From Pseudomonadota bacterium (GTDB taxonomy: Bacteria; Pseudomonadota; Alphaproteobacteria; Rhodospirillales; Rhodospirillaceae), in NCBI GenBank assembly GCA_023396465.1, contig JAEWWF010000177.1, forward strand, positions 1 to 22,174: a stretch of 22,174 nucleotides of DNA, given 5' to 3'. How positions within the stretch are numbered: the first letter of the stretch is position 1; each line of letters begins with the position of its first letter. The position numbers were made by a program, and so were the translations under genes. The notes beneath the pieces were generated by a model. That model was not told where the DNA came from, did no database searches, and saw only the letters and a list, made by a program, of their open reading frames with translations. This document shows positions 1 to 6,895 of this stretch, piece by piece.

Positions 1-40
1 CATCCCGCCCTCGCGCATTTTCAGGCCCGCCCTGCCGCGG

Positions 41-472
41 TCAGGGGTGGGAGTGGTCGCCGCCGCAGCGGTGATCGCTGTGCAGGTTCGGGCAGGTTTC
101 GACGTCGCCCTTGTCCTCGTCGCTGAGGCCGATCCACGCCCGCACCGCCGCCGGATCAAAGCCGGCGCGGCGCTCGCCGCCGGATTCCATCAGCGGCCGG
201 CGGATCAGCAGCGGCTCCGCCACCATGGCGGCGAGGGCGGCCTCGGCGGTGAAGGCGGCGGGGTCGACCTCGCCCGACTTCACCCGCGGCGCCGCCTTGT
301 TGAACCACTCCGCCACCGGCCGGTCGCCGAAGAACGGCCGCAGCCGCTCCGCCGTCCACGGCTCGGCCAGCAGGTCGCGGGCGTCGACCGCGTGGCCGCT
401 GGCGGCCAGCCAGGCCTTCTGCCGGGTGTTGTTGCGGCACCCCGGCTTTTCATAGAACACCACCGTTGCCAT
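41..472 (-). CDS. ArsC-family nitrogenase-associated protein (third gene of the dra cluster)
   Basis: A 143-residue protein of the arsenate-reductase-like thioredoxin fold. It begins with a beta strand and a CRNNTRQ loop (Cys12) in place of the usual ArsC active-site loop, and carries a late RRPLMES segment typical of the fold. It best fits the nitrogenase-associated ArsC-like family; its position after draG matches the third gene called draB in Rhodospirillum rubrum. The biochemical role is unknown. The start at 472 is supported by AAGGAG six bases upstream; an in-frame opening running further upstream overlaps draG and is not used. The C-terminal tail (about residues 125-143) is rich in Cys and His (C127, H131, H134, C136, H140, H142), suggesting metal binding. 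It lies 23 bp after draG and is probably cotranscribed with draT and draG. The family call is confident; the function is not. Confidence 0.85.
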   Translation of the reverse strand: MATVVFYEKPGCRNNTRQKAWLAASGHAVDARDLLAEPWTAERLRPFFGDRPVAEWFNKAAPRVKSGEVDPAAFTAEAALAAMVAEPLLIRRPLMESGGERRAGFDPAAVRAWIGLSDEDKGDVETCPNLHSDHRCGGDHSHP

Positions 473-495
473 TGCGCGCTCCTTGCGTCGGTTTG

Positions 496-1392
496 TCAGA
501 TGTCGAGGCCGGACAGGTGCAACAGCGCCGTGACCTGGGTGTGGATCTCGCCCTTCTTGCTGCCGTCGAGCTTGGTGAGCCACGCCCGCGGGATGGCGTC
601 GACGCCATAGGTGGCGCCCGCCAGCATGCCGGCGATGGCGCCGGTGGTGTCGGCATCGCCGCCCTGGTTCACTGTCTCGATCAGGCACTGCTTGAAGCTG
701 TCGGTGAGGAAGTAGTAGTGCAGCACCGTCTGCATGGTATCGACCACATAGGCGCTGGACTGACCCTTGTAGGGGTCGAAGCGGAAGGTGCGGTGCTTTT
801 CCACCAGCTGCTTGGCCAGCTCGCGGCAATCGCGCATGCCGCCGCCGAGGATCAGCGTGCGCACCATGCGGCCAAGCGTCAGCGAGGCATCGTCCGACAG
901 CGGGTGATTGTGGGTGGCGTGACACTGCCGCAGGGTCCAGTCCTCGAAGGCGGCATCGTCGTGCAGCGTCGCCAGCACCACCGGCAGCAGGCGCATGGCG
1001 GCGCCGTTGCCAGCATCGCCGTCGTGATAGCCGGTCTGCAAGGTGCCGTGGGTGAGGTAGCGGCGGATGCCGCGGCGGCAGGTGTTGCCGACATCGGCCG
1101 GCTTGGTCTTCAGCCACTCGGCGAAGGCCTCGTTGACGTCCTTGAGGTCGAAGCCCTGCGAGCGCACCAGCGAGCGGCCGAGGGCGAGCGACATATCGGT
1201 GTCGTCGGTGACCTGGCCGGCCTTCAGCCGCAGCCAGCCACCGCCGATCATCTTGCTGTGAACCCCGTACTGGGCCTGGATCTCGGCGCGCGTCATGAAC
1301 TCCACGGTCGCCCCCAGGGCATCGCCGACGGCAAGCCCGAGGTAGGCGCCGAGGGCGCGCTGGTGCAGGTCCGGTGTCTCCATGGCGGGCAT
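496..1392 (-). CDS. draG: ADP-ribosyl-[dinitrogenase reductase] hydrolase DraG
   Basis: Removes ADP-ribose from the modified arginine of NifH and so reactivates nitrogenase when ammonium is exhausted or energy returns. It is cytoplasmic; in relatives it is sequestered at the membrane through AmtB and a PII protein. The protein has 298 residues, close to the usual length. It shows the family's metal-binding signatures: TDDTD at 62-66 and QGGDADTTG at 243-251, which in DraG proteins hold a dinuclear manganese centre. GNTCRRGIRRY (102-112), GDAGNGAAMR (125-134) and THNHPLSD (160-167) also match the family. The start at 1392 has GGAGAG eight bases upstream; a second Met three codons later is possible. 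It lies downstream of draT with a 136-bp gap. Confidence 0.97.
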   Translation of the reverse strand: MPAMETPDLHQRALGAYLGLAVGDALGATVEFMTRAEIQAQYGVHSKMIGGGWLRLKAGQVTDDTDMSLALGRSLVRSQGFDLKDVNEAFAEWLKTKPADVGNTCRRGIRRYLTHGTLQTGYHDGDAGNGAAMRLLPVVLATLHDDAAFEDWTLRQCHATHNHPLSDDASLTLGRMVRTLILGGGMRDCRELAKQLVEKHRTFRFDPYKGQSSAYVVDTMQTVLHYYFLTDSFKQCLIETVNQGGDADTTGAIAGMLAGATYGVDAIPRAWLTKLDGSKKGEIHTQVTALLHLSGLDI

Positions 1393-1501
1393 TGTTCACT
1401 CTCTCCGTGGCGGCGCCCTCTGGCCGGGGCGCTTCTGGTCACTGATCCACCGTTTCCCGCCTGCTGATCGGGCCGCGTTGGCCGCGGCTCCATGGTGTCG
1501 G

Positions 1502-1520
1502 GGCGCGAGTGCGTCGCGCC
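1502..1520 (-). other. Hairpin in the draT-draG gap
   Basis: A perfect 7-bp inverted repeat (GGCGCGA / TCGCGCC) with a 5-base loop lies 8 bp after the draT stop. No T-run follows on the minus strand, so it looks more like an mRNA processing or attenuation hairpin than a full terminator. It could lower draG expression relative to draT. The rest of the 136-bp gap shows no gene. Confidence 0.35.
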
Positions 1521-1528
1521 GAGCCCTG

Positions 1529-2359
1529 TCAGAAGTACGACACGCCCACCTCGTAATCGCCGCCGATGACCAGGAACTCGTCCTCTCCCTTCAACGGATG
1601 GACCGGCAGCAGGCGGGAAAAGAACACGATCTTCGGCATCGGCACCCGCGCCTCCAGGATGTGGTCGCCGAAGCAGCCGGCGATCTCCCGCTCCGACGAG
1701 AAGGAGATGAGGTTGTTCATGCGGATCACCGCCCGTCGCTTGCCGAGCCGCTCCACCATCTGGTGTTCGTTGTAGTCGTTGACGCCGCGCCACAGGGTCA
1801 GATGGCTGTGGCCGGGGGCGACGAAGCGCTCCAGCGCCCACTGGCAGAAGGCATACATGATGTCCAACTGCACGTAGATCGAGTTGTTGTGGAAGCGGCT
1901 GGTCATCTTCTCGGCGATGTAGCACGCCCAACTCGGGCTGCCGACCTGAAGGATCGCCTCCTTGTGGAAGGTGGGGAACAGGCCGAAGCGGCTTTCCACC
2001 CACCCCTTCAGCACCGCCCCCTCCGGGCTGTTGTTGTCGTAGCCCCAGCCCTTGAACAGACGCAGGTAGCTGGAGCGGAAGCGGCGCACGCCGTCGGCCT
2101 TGCGGGCCTTTTCATGCTGTTCCGGCTCCAGGTCGAACATGGCCGCCATGTACTTGTGAAAGGCGTCGGCGGCATCGGTCAGGGTGGGGCTGTCGTCCAG
2201 CATGGTGAAGAACGACTTGTTCATCTCCCGCACGCCGGCGATGCGCAACGGCACCGGATGGGCGTTGTAGGCGACGCTCGCCAGCAGCGGCGTCGGGATG
2301 CCGACCAGATTGGTGCTGTGGCCCACCTGCGGCGGTGGGGGCGCTGCGGTCTTGTCCAC
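1529..2359 (-). CDS. draT: NAD+--dinitrogenase-reductase ADP-ribosyltransferase DraT
   Basis: Transfers ADP-ribose from NAD+ to a specific arginine of NifH, switching nitrogenase off in response to ammonium or darkness/anoxia signals. The family features are visible: GHSTNLVGIP near the N-terminus, then an ADP-ribosyltransferase-like core with TLWRG (Arg191), SFSS (219-222) and GEDEF (258-262), the expected R-S-E order. I place the start at a GTG codon (2357-2359) preceded by AGGGAGG about ten bases away. This gives 276 residues, the length I know for R. rubrum DraT. The frame also has an ATG at 2428, but that would add 23 poorly conserved residues and lies inside a candidate promoter. The gene is first in draT-draG-ArsC-like and divergent from nifH. 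Confidence 0.95.
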   Translation of the reverse strand: MDKTAAPPPPQVGHSTNLVGIPTPLLASVAYNAHPVPLRIAGVREMNKSFFTMLDDSPTLTDAADAFHKYMAAMFDLEPEQHEKARKADGVRRFRSSYLRLFKGWGYDNNSPEGAVLKGWVESRFGLFPTFHKEAILQVGSPSWACYIAEKMTSRFHNNSIYVQLDIMYAFCQWALERFVAPGHSHLTLWRGVNDYNEHQMVERLGKRRAVIRMNNLISFSSEREIAGCFGDHILEARVPMPKIVFFSRLLPVHPLKGEDEFLVIGGDYEVGVSYF

Positions 2360-2416
2360 GGTCGCGACATCCTCCCTGCGGTCCGGCGGCTCGCCTCGAC
2401 GGCGAGGGCAGAGCCT

Positions 2417-2432
2417 TGCAAGAACCATGCCC
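2417..2432 (-). promoter_or_regulatory. Candidate sigma-54 (-24/-12) element towards draT
   Basis: Read on the minus strand the sequence is GGGCAT-N5-TTGCA, against the consensus TGGCAC-N5-TTGCA. The invariant GG and GC are 12 bases apart as required, and the -12 half is perfect. Predicted transcription start is near 2406, giving a leader of about 47 bases to the GTG start of draT. There are two mismatches in the -24 half, so it is weaker than the nifH promoter. No good sigma-70 alternative was seen, only an isolated TAAAAT. Confidence 0.4.
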
Positions 2433-2498
2433 CTTGATTTTATGCGGATAAACGACCGTGCGCCGCCGGGATCGGGGCGGTGGGGCGTCCCTCCGGTC

Positions 2499-2514
2499 TG
2501 TGGGGGTCACGACA
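2499..2514. promoter_or_regulatory. NifA upstream activator sequence 1 (TGT-N10-ACA)
   Basis: A perfect TGT-N10-ACA palindromic half-site pair, the established NifA enhancer. Its centre is about 155 bp upstream of the predicted nifH start and about 100 bp upstream of the predicted draT start, so it can serve either direction. Confidence 0.75.
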
Positions 2515-2528
2515 CTGTGTCAGGGGTT

Positions 2529-2544
2529 TGTCGGGTTCGCAACA
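2529..2544. promoter_or_regulatory. NifA upstream activator sequence 2 (TGT-N10-ACA)
   Basis: A second perfect TGT-N10-ACA, exactly 30 bp from the first, close to three helical turns, so both sites face the same side of the DNA. It is centred about 125 bp upstream of the predicted nifH transcription start, a normal distance for NifA enhancers. Confidence 0.8.
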
Positions 2545-2594
2545 GAACCGCCGGATCGTCGCCGGACCCGTTCGGGTATGGAAAAGGCATGAGA

Positions 2595-2607
2595 AATCAA
2601 TCTTCTG
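2595..2607 (+). promoter_or_regulatory. IHF-like binding site
   Basis: AATCAATCTTCTG matches the IHF consensus WATCAA-N4-TTR at all but one position. It sits between the NifA sites and the -24/-12 promoter, where IHF normally bends DNA so that NifA can contact sigma-54 polymerase. Confidence 0.5.
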
Positions 2608-2635
2608 CCTTAACCCTATGCCGAGTGCGTGAACT

Positions 2636-2651
2636 TGGCACGGGCGATGCA
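2636..2651 (+). promoter_or_regulatory. Sigma-54 promoter of nifHDK
   Basis: TGGCAC-N5-ATGCA, with GG and GC 12 bases apart, matches the -24/-12 consensus except for one base in the -12 half. The predicted start is near 2662, giving a leader of about 67 bases before nifH. Together with the two NifA sites and the IHF-like site it is a textbook nitrogen-fixation promoter. Confidence 0.85.
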
Positions 2652-2728
2652 TCTGTCGGGGCGTGAGGCGGGTGGACACCCCGCCGGAGAGTTTCGAAGA
2701 CCCGACATGGAAAAGGAAGGATAGATCC

Positions 2729-3622
2729 ATGGCTCTGCGTCAGATCGCGTTCTACGGCAAGGGTGGCATCGGCAAGTCCACCACCTCCCAGAACACCCTC
2801 GCCGCCCTGGTCGAGATGGGTCAGAAGATCCTGATCGTTGGCTGCGACCCCAAGGCTGACTCGACCCGCCTGATCCTCAACACCAAGCTTCAGGACACCG
2901 TGCTGCACCTGGCCGCCGAGGCCGGCTCGGTCGAGGACCTGGAACTCGAAGACGTGATGAAGATCGGCTACAAGGGCATCAAGTGCACCGAATCCGGTGG
3001 CCCCGAGCCGGGCGTCGGCTGCGCCGGCCGTGGCGTCATCACCGCCATCAACTTCCTGGAAGAGAACGGCGCCTACGAAGACGTCGACTACGTTTCCTAC
3101 GACGTGCTGGGCGACGTGGTGTGCGGCGGCTTCGCCATGCCGATCCGCGAGAACAAGGCGCAGGAAATCTACATCGTCATGTCCGGCGAGATGATGGCGC
3201 TGTATGCCGCCAACAACATCTCCAAGGGCATCCTGAAGTACGCCAACACCGGCGGCGTGCGCCTGGGCGGGCTGATCTGCAACGAGCGCCAGACCGACAA
3301 GGAACTGGAACTGGCCGACGCGCTGGCCGCCAAGCTGGGCTCCAAGGTCGTCCACTTCGTGCCGCGCGACAACATCGTTCAGCACGCCGAGCTGCGCCGC
3401 CAGACGGTGATCCAGTACGCGCCGGAGAGCAAGCAGGCCGAGGAATACCGCCAGCTCGCCACCAAGATCCACAACAACGCCGGCAAGGGCGTCATCCCGA
3501 CCCCGATCTCCATGGAAGAGCTGGAAGAGATGCTCATGGAGTTCGGCATCATGAAGTCGGACGAACAGGCCCTGGCCGAACTGGAAGCCAAGGAAGCTGC
3601 CGCCGCCGCCGCCAAGGCGTAA
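2729..3622 (+). CDS. nifH: Nitrogenase iron protein NifH
   Basis: The homodimeric Fe protein (dinitrogenase reductase) passes electrons to the MoFe protein with ATP hydrolysis and also takes part in FeMo-co synthesis. The 297-residue product shows the P-loop GKGGIGKS (10-17), Cys98 and Cys132 as [4Fe-4S] ligands, and Arg101 in GCAGRG, the DraT ADP-ribosylation site. That fits the adjacent draT/draG. The ATG at 2729 has AAGGAAGG eight bases upstream; an upstream in-frame GTG at 2663 would add 22 non-family residues and lies at the predicted transcription start. The C-terminus carries an Ala-rich tail after the conserved MLMEFGIMK. It is first in nifHDK under a sigma-54/NifA promoter. Confidence 0.99.
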   Translation: MALRQIAFYGKGGIGKSTTSQNTLAALVEMGQKILIVGCDPKADSTRLILNTKLQDTVLHLAAEAGSVEDLELEDVMKIGYKGIKCTESGGPEPGVGCAGRGVITAINFLEENGAYEDVDYVSYDVLGDVVCGGFAMPIRENKAQEIYIVMSGEMMALYAANNISKGILKYANTGGVRLGGLICNERQTDKELELADALAAKLGSKVVHFVPRDNIVQHAELRRQTVIQYAPESKQAEEYRQLATKIHNNAGKGVIPTPISMEELEEMLMEFGIMKSDEQALAELEAKEAAAAAAKA

Positions 3623-3628
3623 GGCGCG

Positions 3629-3717
3629 GGCGCCCATCGGCGCCGACGATACCGGCCGTCGCCCCGGAGGGACGTGCGATTTAACGCACGCCGGGGCGGC
3701 CCCGGCCCGCAAGGGCC
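3629..3717 (+). other. Array of three hairpins between nifH and nifD
   Basis: The 119-bp nifH-nifD gap holds three inverted repeats. The first is GGCGCC-CATC-GGCGCC (3629-3644). The second is a bipartite hairpin, outer stem CGCCCCGG/CCGGGGCG (3660-3667 with 3691-3698), inner stem CGTGCG/CGCACG (3673-3678 with 3685-3690) and loop ATTTAA. The third is GGCCC-GCAA-GGGCC (3704-3717). None is followed by a T-run. They are best read as mRNA-stabilising or processing structures that raise nifH transcript over nifDK, since Fe protein is needed in excess. Confidence 0.6.
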
Positions 3718-3741
3718 AGGTTGAGAGACAGGAGACAGGCG

Positions 3742-5187
3742 ATGAGCCTCGACTATACGAACGACAAGGAGCTCTCCCAGAAGCTGATCGCGGAGGTGCT
3801 CGAAGCCTACCCGGAAAAGGCGGCGAAGAAGCGCAAGAAGCACCTGGGCGTCACCGAGCTGGGCAAGTCGGACTGCGGCGTGAAGTCCAACGTCAAGTCC
3901 GTCCCCGGCATGATGACCATCCGCGGTTGCGCCTATGCCGGCTCGAAGGGCGTGGTGTGGGGTCCGATCAAGGACATGATCCACATCAGCCATGGTCCGG
4001 TCGGCTGCGGTCACTACTCCTGGTCCCAGCGCCGTAACTACTACATCGGCAAGACCGGCGTGGACAGCTTCGGCACCATGCAGTTCACCACCGATTTCCA
4101 GGAAAAGGACATCGTCTTTGGCGGCGACAAGAAGCTGGAGAAGACGATCGACGAGATCAACCAGCTGTTCCCGCTGGTCAACGGCATCTCCATCCAGTCG
4201 GAATGCCCGATCGGCCTGATCGGTGACGATATCGAGGCGGTCGCCCGCAAGAAGGGCAAGGAAATCGGCAAGACCATCGTGCCGGTCCGCTGCGAAGGCT
4301 TCCGCGGCGTCTCCCAGTCCCTCGGCCACCACATCGCCAACGACGCGGTGCGCGACTGGGTGCTGGAGAAGTCCGAGGCGCAGTGGGAAACCTCGCCCTA
4401 CGACGTGGTCATCATCGGCGACTACAACATCGGCGGCGACGCCTGGGCCTCGCGCATCTTGCTTGAGGAAATGGGCCTGCGGGTCATCGGTTCGTGGTCG
4501 GGCGACGCCACCCTGGCGGAGCTGGAGCGGGCGCCGAAGGGCAAGCTGAACCTCATCCACTGCTACCGGTCGATGAACTACATCTGCCGCTTCATGGAAG
4601 AGAAGTACGGCGTGCCGTGGATGGAATACAACTTCTTCGGCCCGAGCCAGATCGAGGCGTCCCTGCGCAACATCGCCGCGCAGTTCGACGAGACGATCCA
4701 GGCCAATGCCGAGAAGGTGATCGCCAAGTACCGCCCGCTGGTCGACGCGGTCGTCGCCAAGTACCGCCCGCGCCTGGAAGGCAAGCGCGTGATGCTCTAC
4801 GTCGGCGGCCTCCGCCCGCGTCACGTCGTCACCGCCTACGAGGATCTCGGCATGGAGATCTGCGGCACCGGCTACGAATTCGCCCACAACGACGATTACC
4901 AGCGCACCACCCACTACGTTAAGGACGGCACGCTGATCTACGACGACGTTTCCGGCTTCGAGCTGGAAAAGTTCATCGAAGGCCTGCGCCCCGACCTGGT
5001 CGGCTCCGGCATCAAGGAAAAGTACGCCACCCAGAAGATGGGCGTGCCCTTCCGTCAGATGCACTCGTGGGACTACTCGGGTCCGTATCACGGCTACGAC
5101 GGCTTCGCCATCTTCGCCCGCGACATGGACATGGCGATCAACAATCCGGTGTGGAGCCTCTACCAGGCCCCGTGGAAGGCGGCGTAA
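3742..5187 (+). CDS. nifD: Nitrogenase molybdenum-iron protein alpha chain NifD
   Basis: Alpha subunit of the MoFe protein, which holds FeMo-co and half of the P-cluster ligands and reduces N2. The 481-residue product has P-cluster cysteines Cys63, Cys89 and Cys155, the FeMo-co ligands Cys274 (LIHCYRS) and His441 (MHSWDYSGPYHGYDGF), and the substrate-channel histidine His196 (SLGHH). These residues identify a molybdenum nitrogenase and show no sign of decay. The ATG at 3742 has GGAGA about six bases upstream; an in-frame TTG at 3721 is not preferred. It lies 47 bp before nifK in the same operon. Confidence 0.99.
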   Translation: MSLDYTNDKELSQKLIAEVLEAYPEKAAKKRKKHLGVTELGKSDCGVKSNVKSVPGMMTIRGCAYAGSKGVVWGPIKDMIHISHGPVGCGHYSWSQRRNYYIGKTGVDSFGTMQFTTDFQEKDIVFGGDKKLEKTIDEINQLFPLVNGISIQSECPIGLIGDDIEAVARKKGKEIGKTIVPVRCEGFRGVSQSLGHHIANDAVRDWVLEKSEAQWETSPYDVVIIGDYNIGGDAWASRILLEEMGLRVIGSWSGDATLAELERAPKGKLNLIHCYRSMNYICRFMEEKYGVPWMEYNFFGPSQIEASLRNIAAQFDETIQANAEKVIAKYRPLVDAVVAKYRPRLEGKRVMLYVGGLRPRHVVTAYEDLGMEICGTGYEFAHNDDYQRTTHYVKDGTLIYDDVSGFELEKFIEGLRPDLVGSGIKEKYATQKMGVPFRQMHSWDYSGPYHGYDGFAIFARDMDMAINNPVWSLYQAPWKAA

Positions 5188-5234
5188 GCCCCTTCCTCCG
5201 CCCGGCCCCACGCTAGAGACCAGGAGATACCGAC

Positions 5235-6773
5235 ATGCCTCAGAGCGCCGAGAAGGTCCTCGACCACAAGCCGCTGTTCCAGGAACCTGAATATCAGGAG
5301 ATGTTCAAGGCCAAGAAGGAACAGTTTGAGTGCCCGCACCCCGAAGACAAGGTCCAGGAAATCGCTGACTGGACCAAGTCGTGGGACTACCGCGAGAAGA
5401 ACCTGGCCCGTGAAGCCCTGGTGGTGAACCCGGCCAAGGCCTGCCAGCCGCTGGGTGCGGTGTTCGCCGCCGCCGGCTTTGAAGAGACCCTGTCCTTCGT
5501 CCACGGCTCGCAGGGCTGCGTCGCCTACTACCGCTCGCACCTCGCCCGTCACTTCAAGGAAGCGTCCTCCGCCGTTTCCTCGTCCATGACGGAAGATGCG
5601 GCCGTGTTCGGCGGCATGAACAACATGATCGACGGTCTGGCCACCGCCGCCAGCCTGTACAAGCCGAAGATGATCGCCGTCAGCACCACCTGCATGGCGG
5701 AAGTCATCGGCGACGACCTGCAAGCCTTCATCGCCAACGCCAAGGACAAGGGATCGGTCGACGCCGACTTCCCGGTACCCTTCGCCCATACCCCGGCCTT
5801 CGTCGGCAGCCACACCACCGGCTACGACAACATGATGAAGGGCATCCTCTCCTACTTCTGGAACAAGGGTGAGCGGGTCGCCGGCGAGAAGCTCAACGTC
5901 ATCCCCGGCTTCGACGGCTACGCCGTTGCCAACAACCGCGAACTGAAGCGGATGCTGGGCCTGATGGGCGTCGAGTTCACCCTGCTGTCAGACGTCTCGG
6001 ACGTCTACGACATGCCGGCCGACGGCACCTTCAACATGTACGCCGGCGGCACCACCATCGAGGACACGGCGGCGGCGCTCAACGCCAAGGCCACTCTGTC
6101 GCTGCAACAGTACTGCACCGAGAAGACCCTCGAATACGCCGCGGAAAAGGGTCAGGCCGTCAAGGCGCTGAACTGCCCCATGGGCGTGAAGGGCACCGAC
6201 GCCTTCCTGATGGCGGTCAAGGACCTGACCGGCAAGGACGTGCCCGAGGAACTGCTGGTCGAGCGCGGCCGCCTAGTCGACGCCATCGCCGACAGCATGA
6301 ACTACCTGCACGGCAAGAAGTTCGCCATCTACGGCGACCCGGACTTCACGCTGGGCATGGCGCAGTTCCTGCTGGAAGTGGGCGCCGAGCCGACCCACAT
6401 CCTCGCCACCAACGGCGGCAAGGCGTGGGAAAAGGCTGTCAAGGAACTGCTGGCCTCCTCGCCCTTCGGCGAAGGCTGCCAGGTGTGGGCGGGCAAGGAC
6501 CTGTGGCACCTGCGCTCCATCCTCGCCACCGAGCCGACCGACTTCCTGATCGGCAACTCCTACGGCAAGTATCTGGAGCGTGACCTCGGCATTCCGCTGA
6601 TCCGCCTGACCTTCCCGATCTTCGACCGCCACCACCACCACCGCTTCCCGACCTTCGGCTACCAGGGCGGCCTGCGGGTGCTGGTGACGATCCTCGACAA
6701 GATCATGGATCAGCTGGACCTGGAAACCAACGTGCCGGGCAAGACGGACATCTCGTTTGACCTGACCCGCTGA
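5235..6773 (+). CDS. nifK: Nitrogenase molybdenum-iron protein beta chain NifK
   Basis: Beta subunit of the MoFe protein, which completes the P-cluster and forms an alpha2beta2 tetramer with NifD. The 512 residues include P-cluster cysteines Cys70 (PAKACQPLGA), Cys95 (GSQGCVAYYRSHL) and Cys153 (STTCMAEVIGDD), which sit at the same positions as in Azotobacter. The RHHHHRFPTFGYQGG segment near the C-terminus is also typical. The ATG at 5235 follows AGGAGA by seven bases. It is the last gene of the operon: a strong hairpin follows and the next gene is convergent and unrelated, so nifE, nifN and nifX are not contiguous here. Confidence 0.99.
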   Translation: MPQSAEKVLDHKPLFQEPEYQEMFKAKKEQFECPHPEDKVQEIADWTKSWDYREKNLAREALVVNPAKACQPLGAVFAAAGFEETLSFVHGSQGCVAYYRSHLARHFKEASSAVSSSMTEDAAVFGGMNNMIDGLATAASLYKPKMIAVSTTCMAEVIGDDLQAFIANAKDKGSVDADFPVPFAHTPAFVGSHTTGYDNMMKGILSYFWNKGERVAGEKLNVIPGFDGYAVANNRELKRMLGLMGVEFTLLSDVSDVYDMPADGTFNMYAGGTTIEDTAAALNAKATLSLQQYCTEKTLEYAAEKGQAVKALNCPMGVKGTDAFLMAVKDLTGKDVPEELLVERGRLVDAIADSMNYLHGKKFAIYGDPDFTLGMAQFLLEVGAEPTHILATNGGKAWEKAVKELLASSPFGEGCQVWAGKDLWHLRSILATEPTDFLIGNSYGKYLERDLGIPLIRLTFPIFDRHHHHRFPTFGYQGGLRVLVTILDKIMDQLDLETNVPGKTDISFDLTR

Positions 6774-6805
6774 TCGCTCCGGCGGTCGGACCGATCGAAA
6801 GCCGC

Positions 6806-6837
6806 AACCGGCCGGAGGGGCAACCCTCCGGCCGGTT
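6806..6837 (+). terminator. Terminator-like hairpin after nifK
   Basis: A perfect 14-bp stem (AACCGGCCGGAGGG and its complement) is closed by a GCAA tetraloop of the stable GNRA class, 32 bases after the nifK stop. No T-run follows, so it may act with Rho, as a 3' end stabiliser of nif mRNA, or as a shared end with the convergent gene at 6896. Confidence 0.7.
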
Positions 6838-6895
6838 CGCTGCATGGGGGGTGGCGGCAAGCGCGACCGCGCGCCGCTGCTTATGCCGCCCGGAC

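Noticed and set aside
1..20. A possible ATG on the minus strand at 1-3 with GAGG-like sequence upstream, suggesting another gene to the left.
   Set aside because: Only the start codon would be inside the window, so no coding evidence can be seen.
2434..2455. A TTGAT-containing stretch as a possible FNR box in the nifH-draT gap.
   Set aside because: The second half-site ATCAA is absent at the required spacing.
4711..4780. Repeated AKYRP segments in NifD suggesting an internal duplication.
   Set aside because: This helix in other NifD proteins has similar spaced motifs; it is normal family sequence.
3379..5211. A 610-codon open frame on the minus strand opposite nifH and nifD.
   Set aside because: It is the mirror of strongly conserved nif coding sequence in GC-rich DNA; its protein is Val/Ala/Asp/His-rich with no recognisable domain and no ribosome-binding site.
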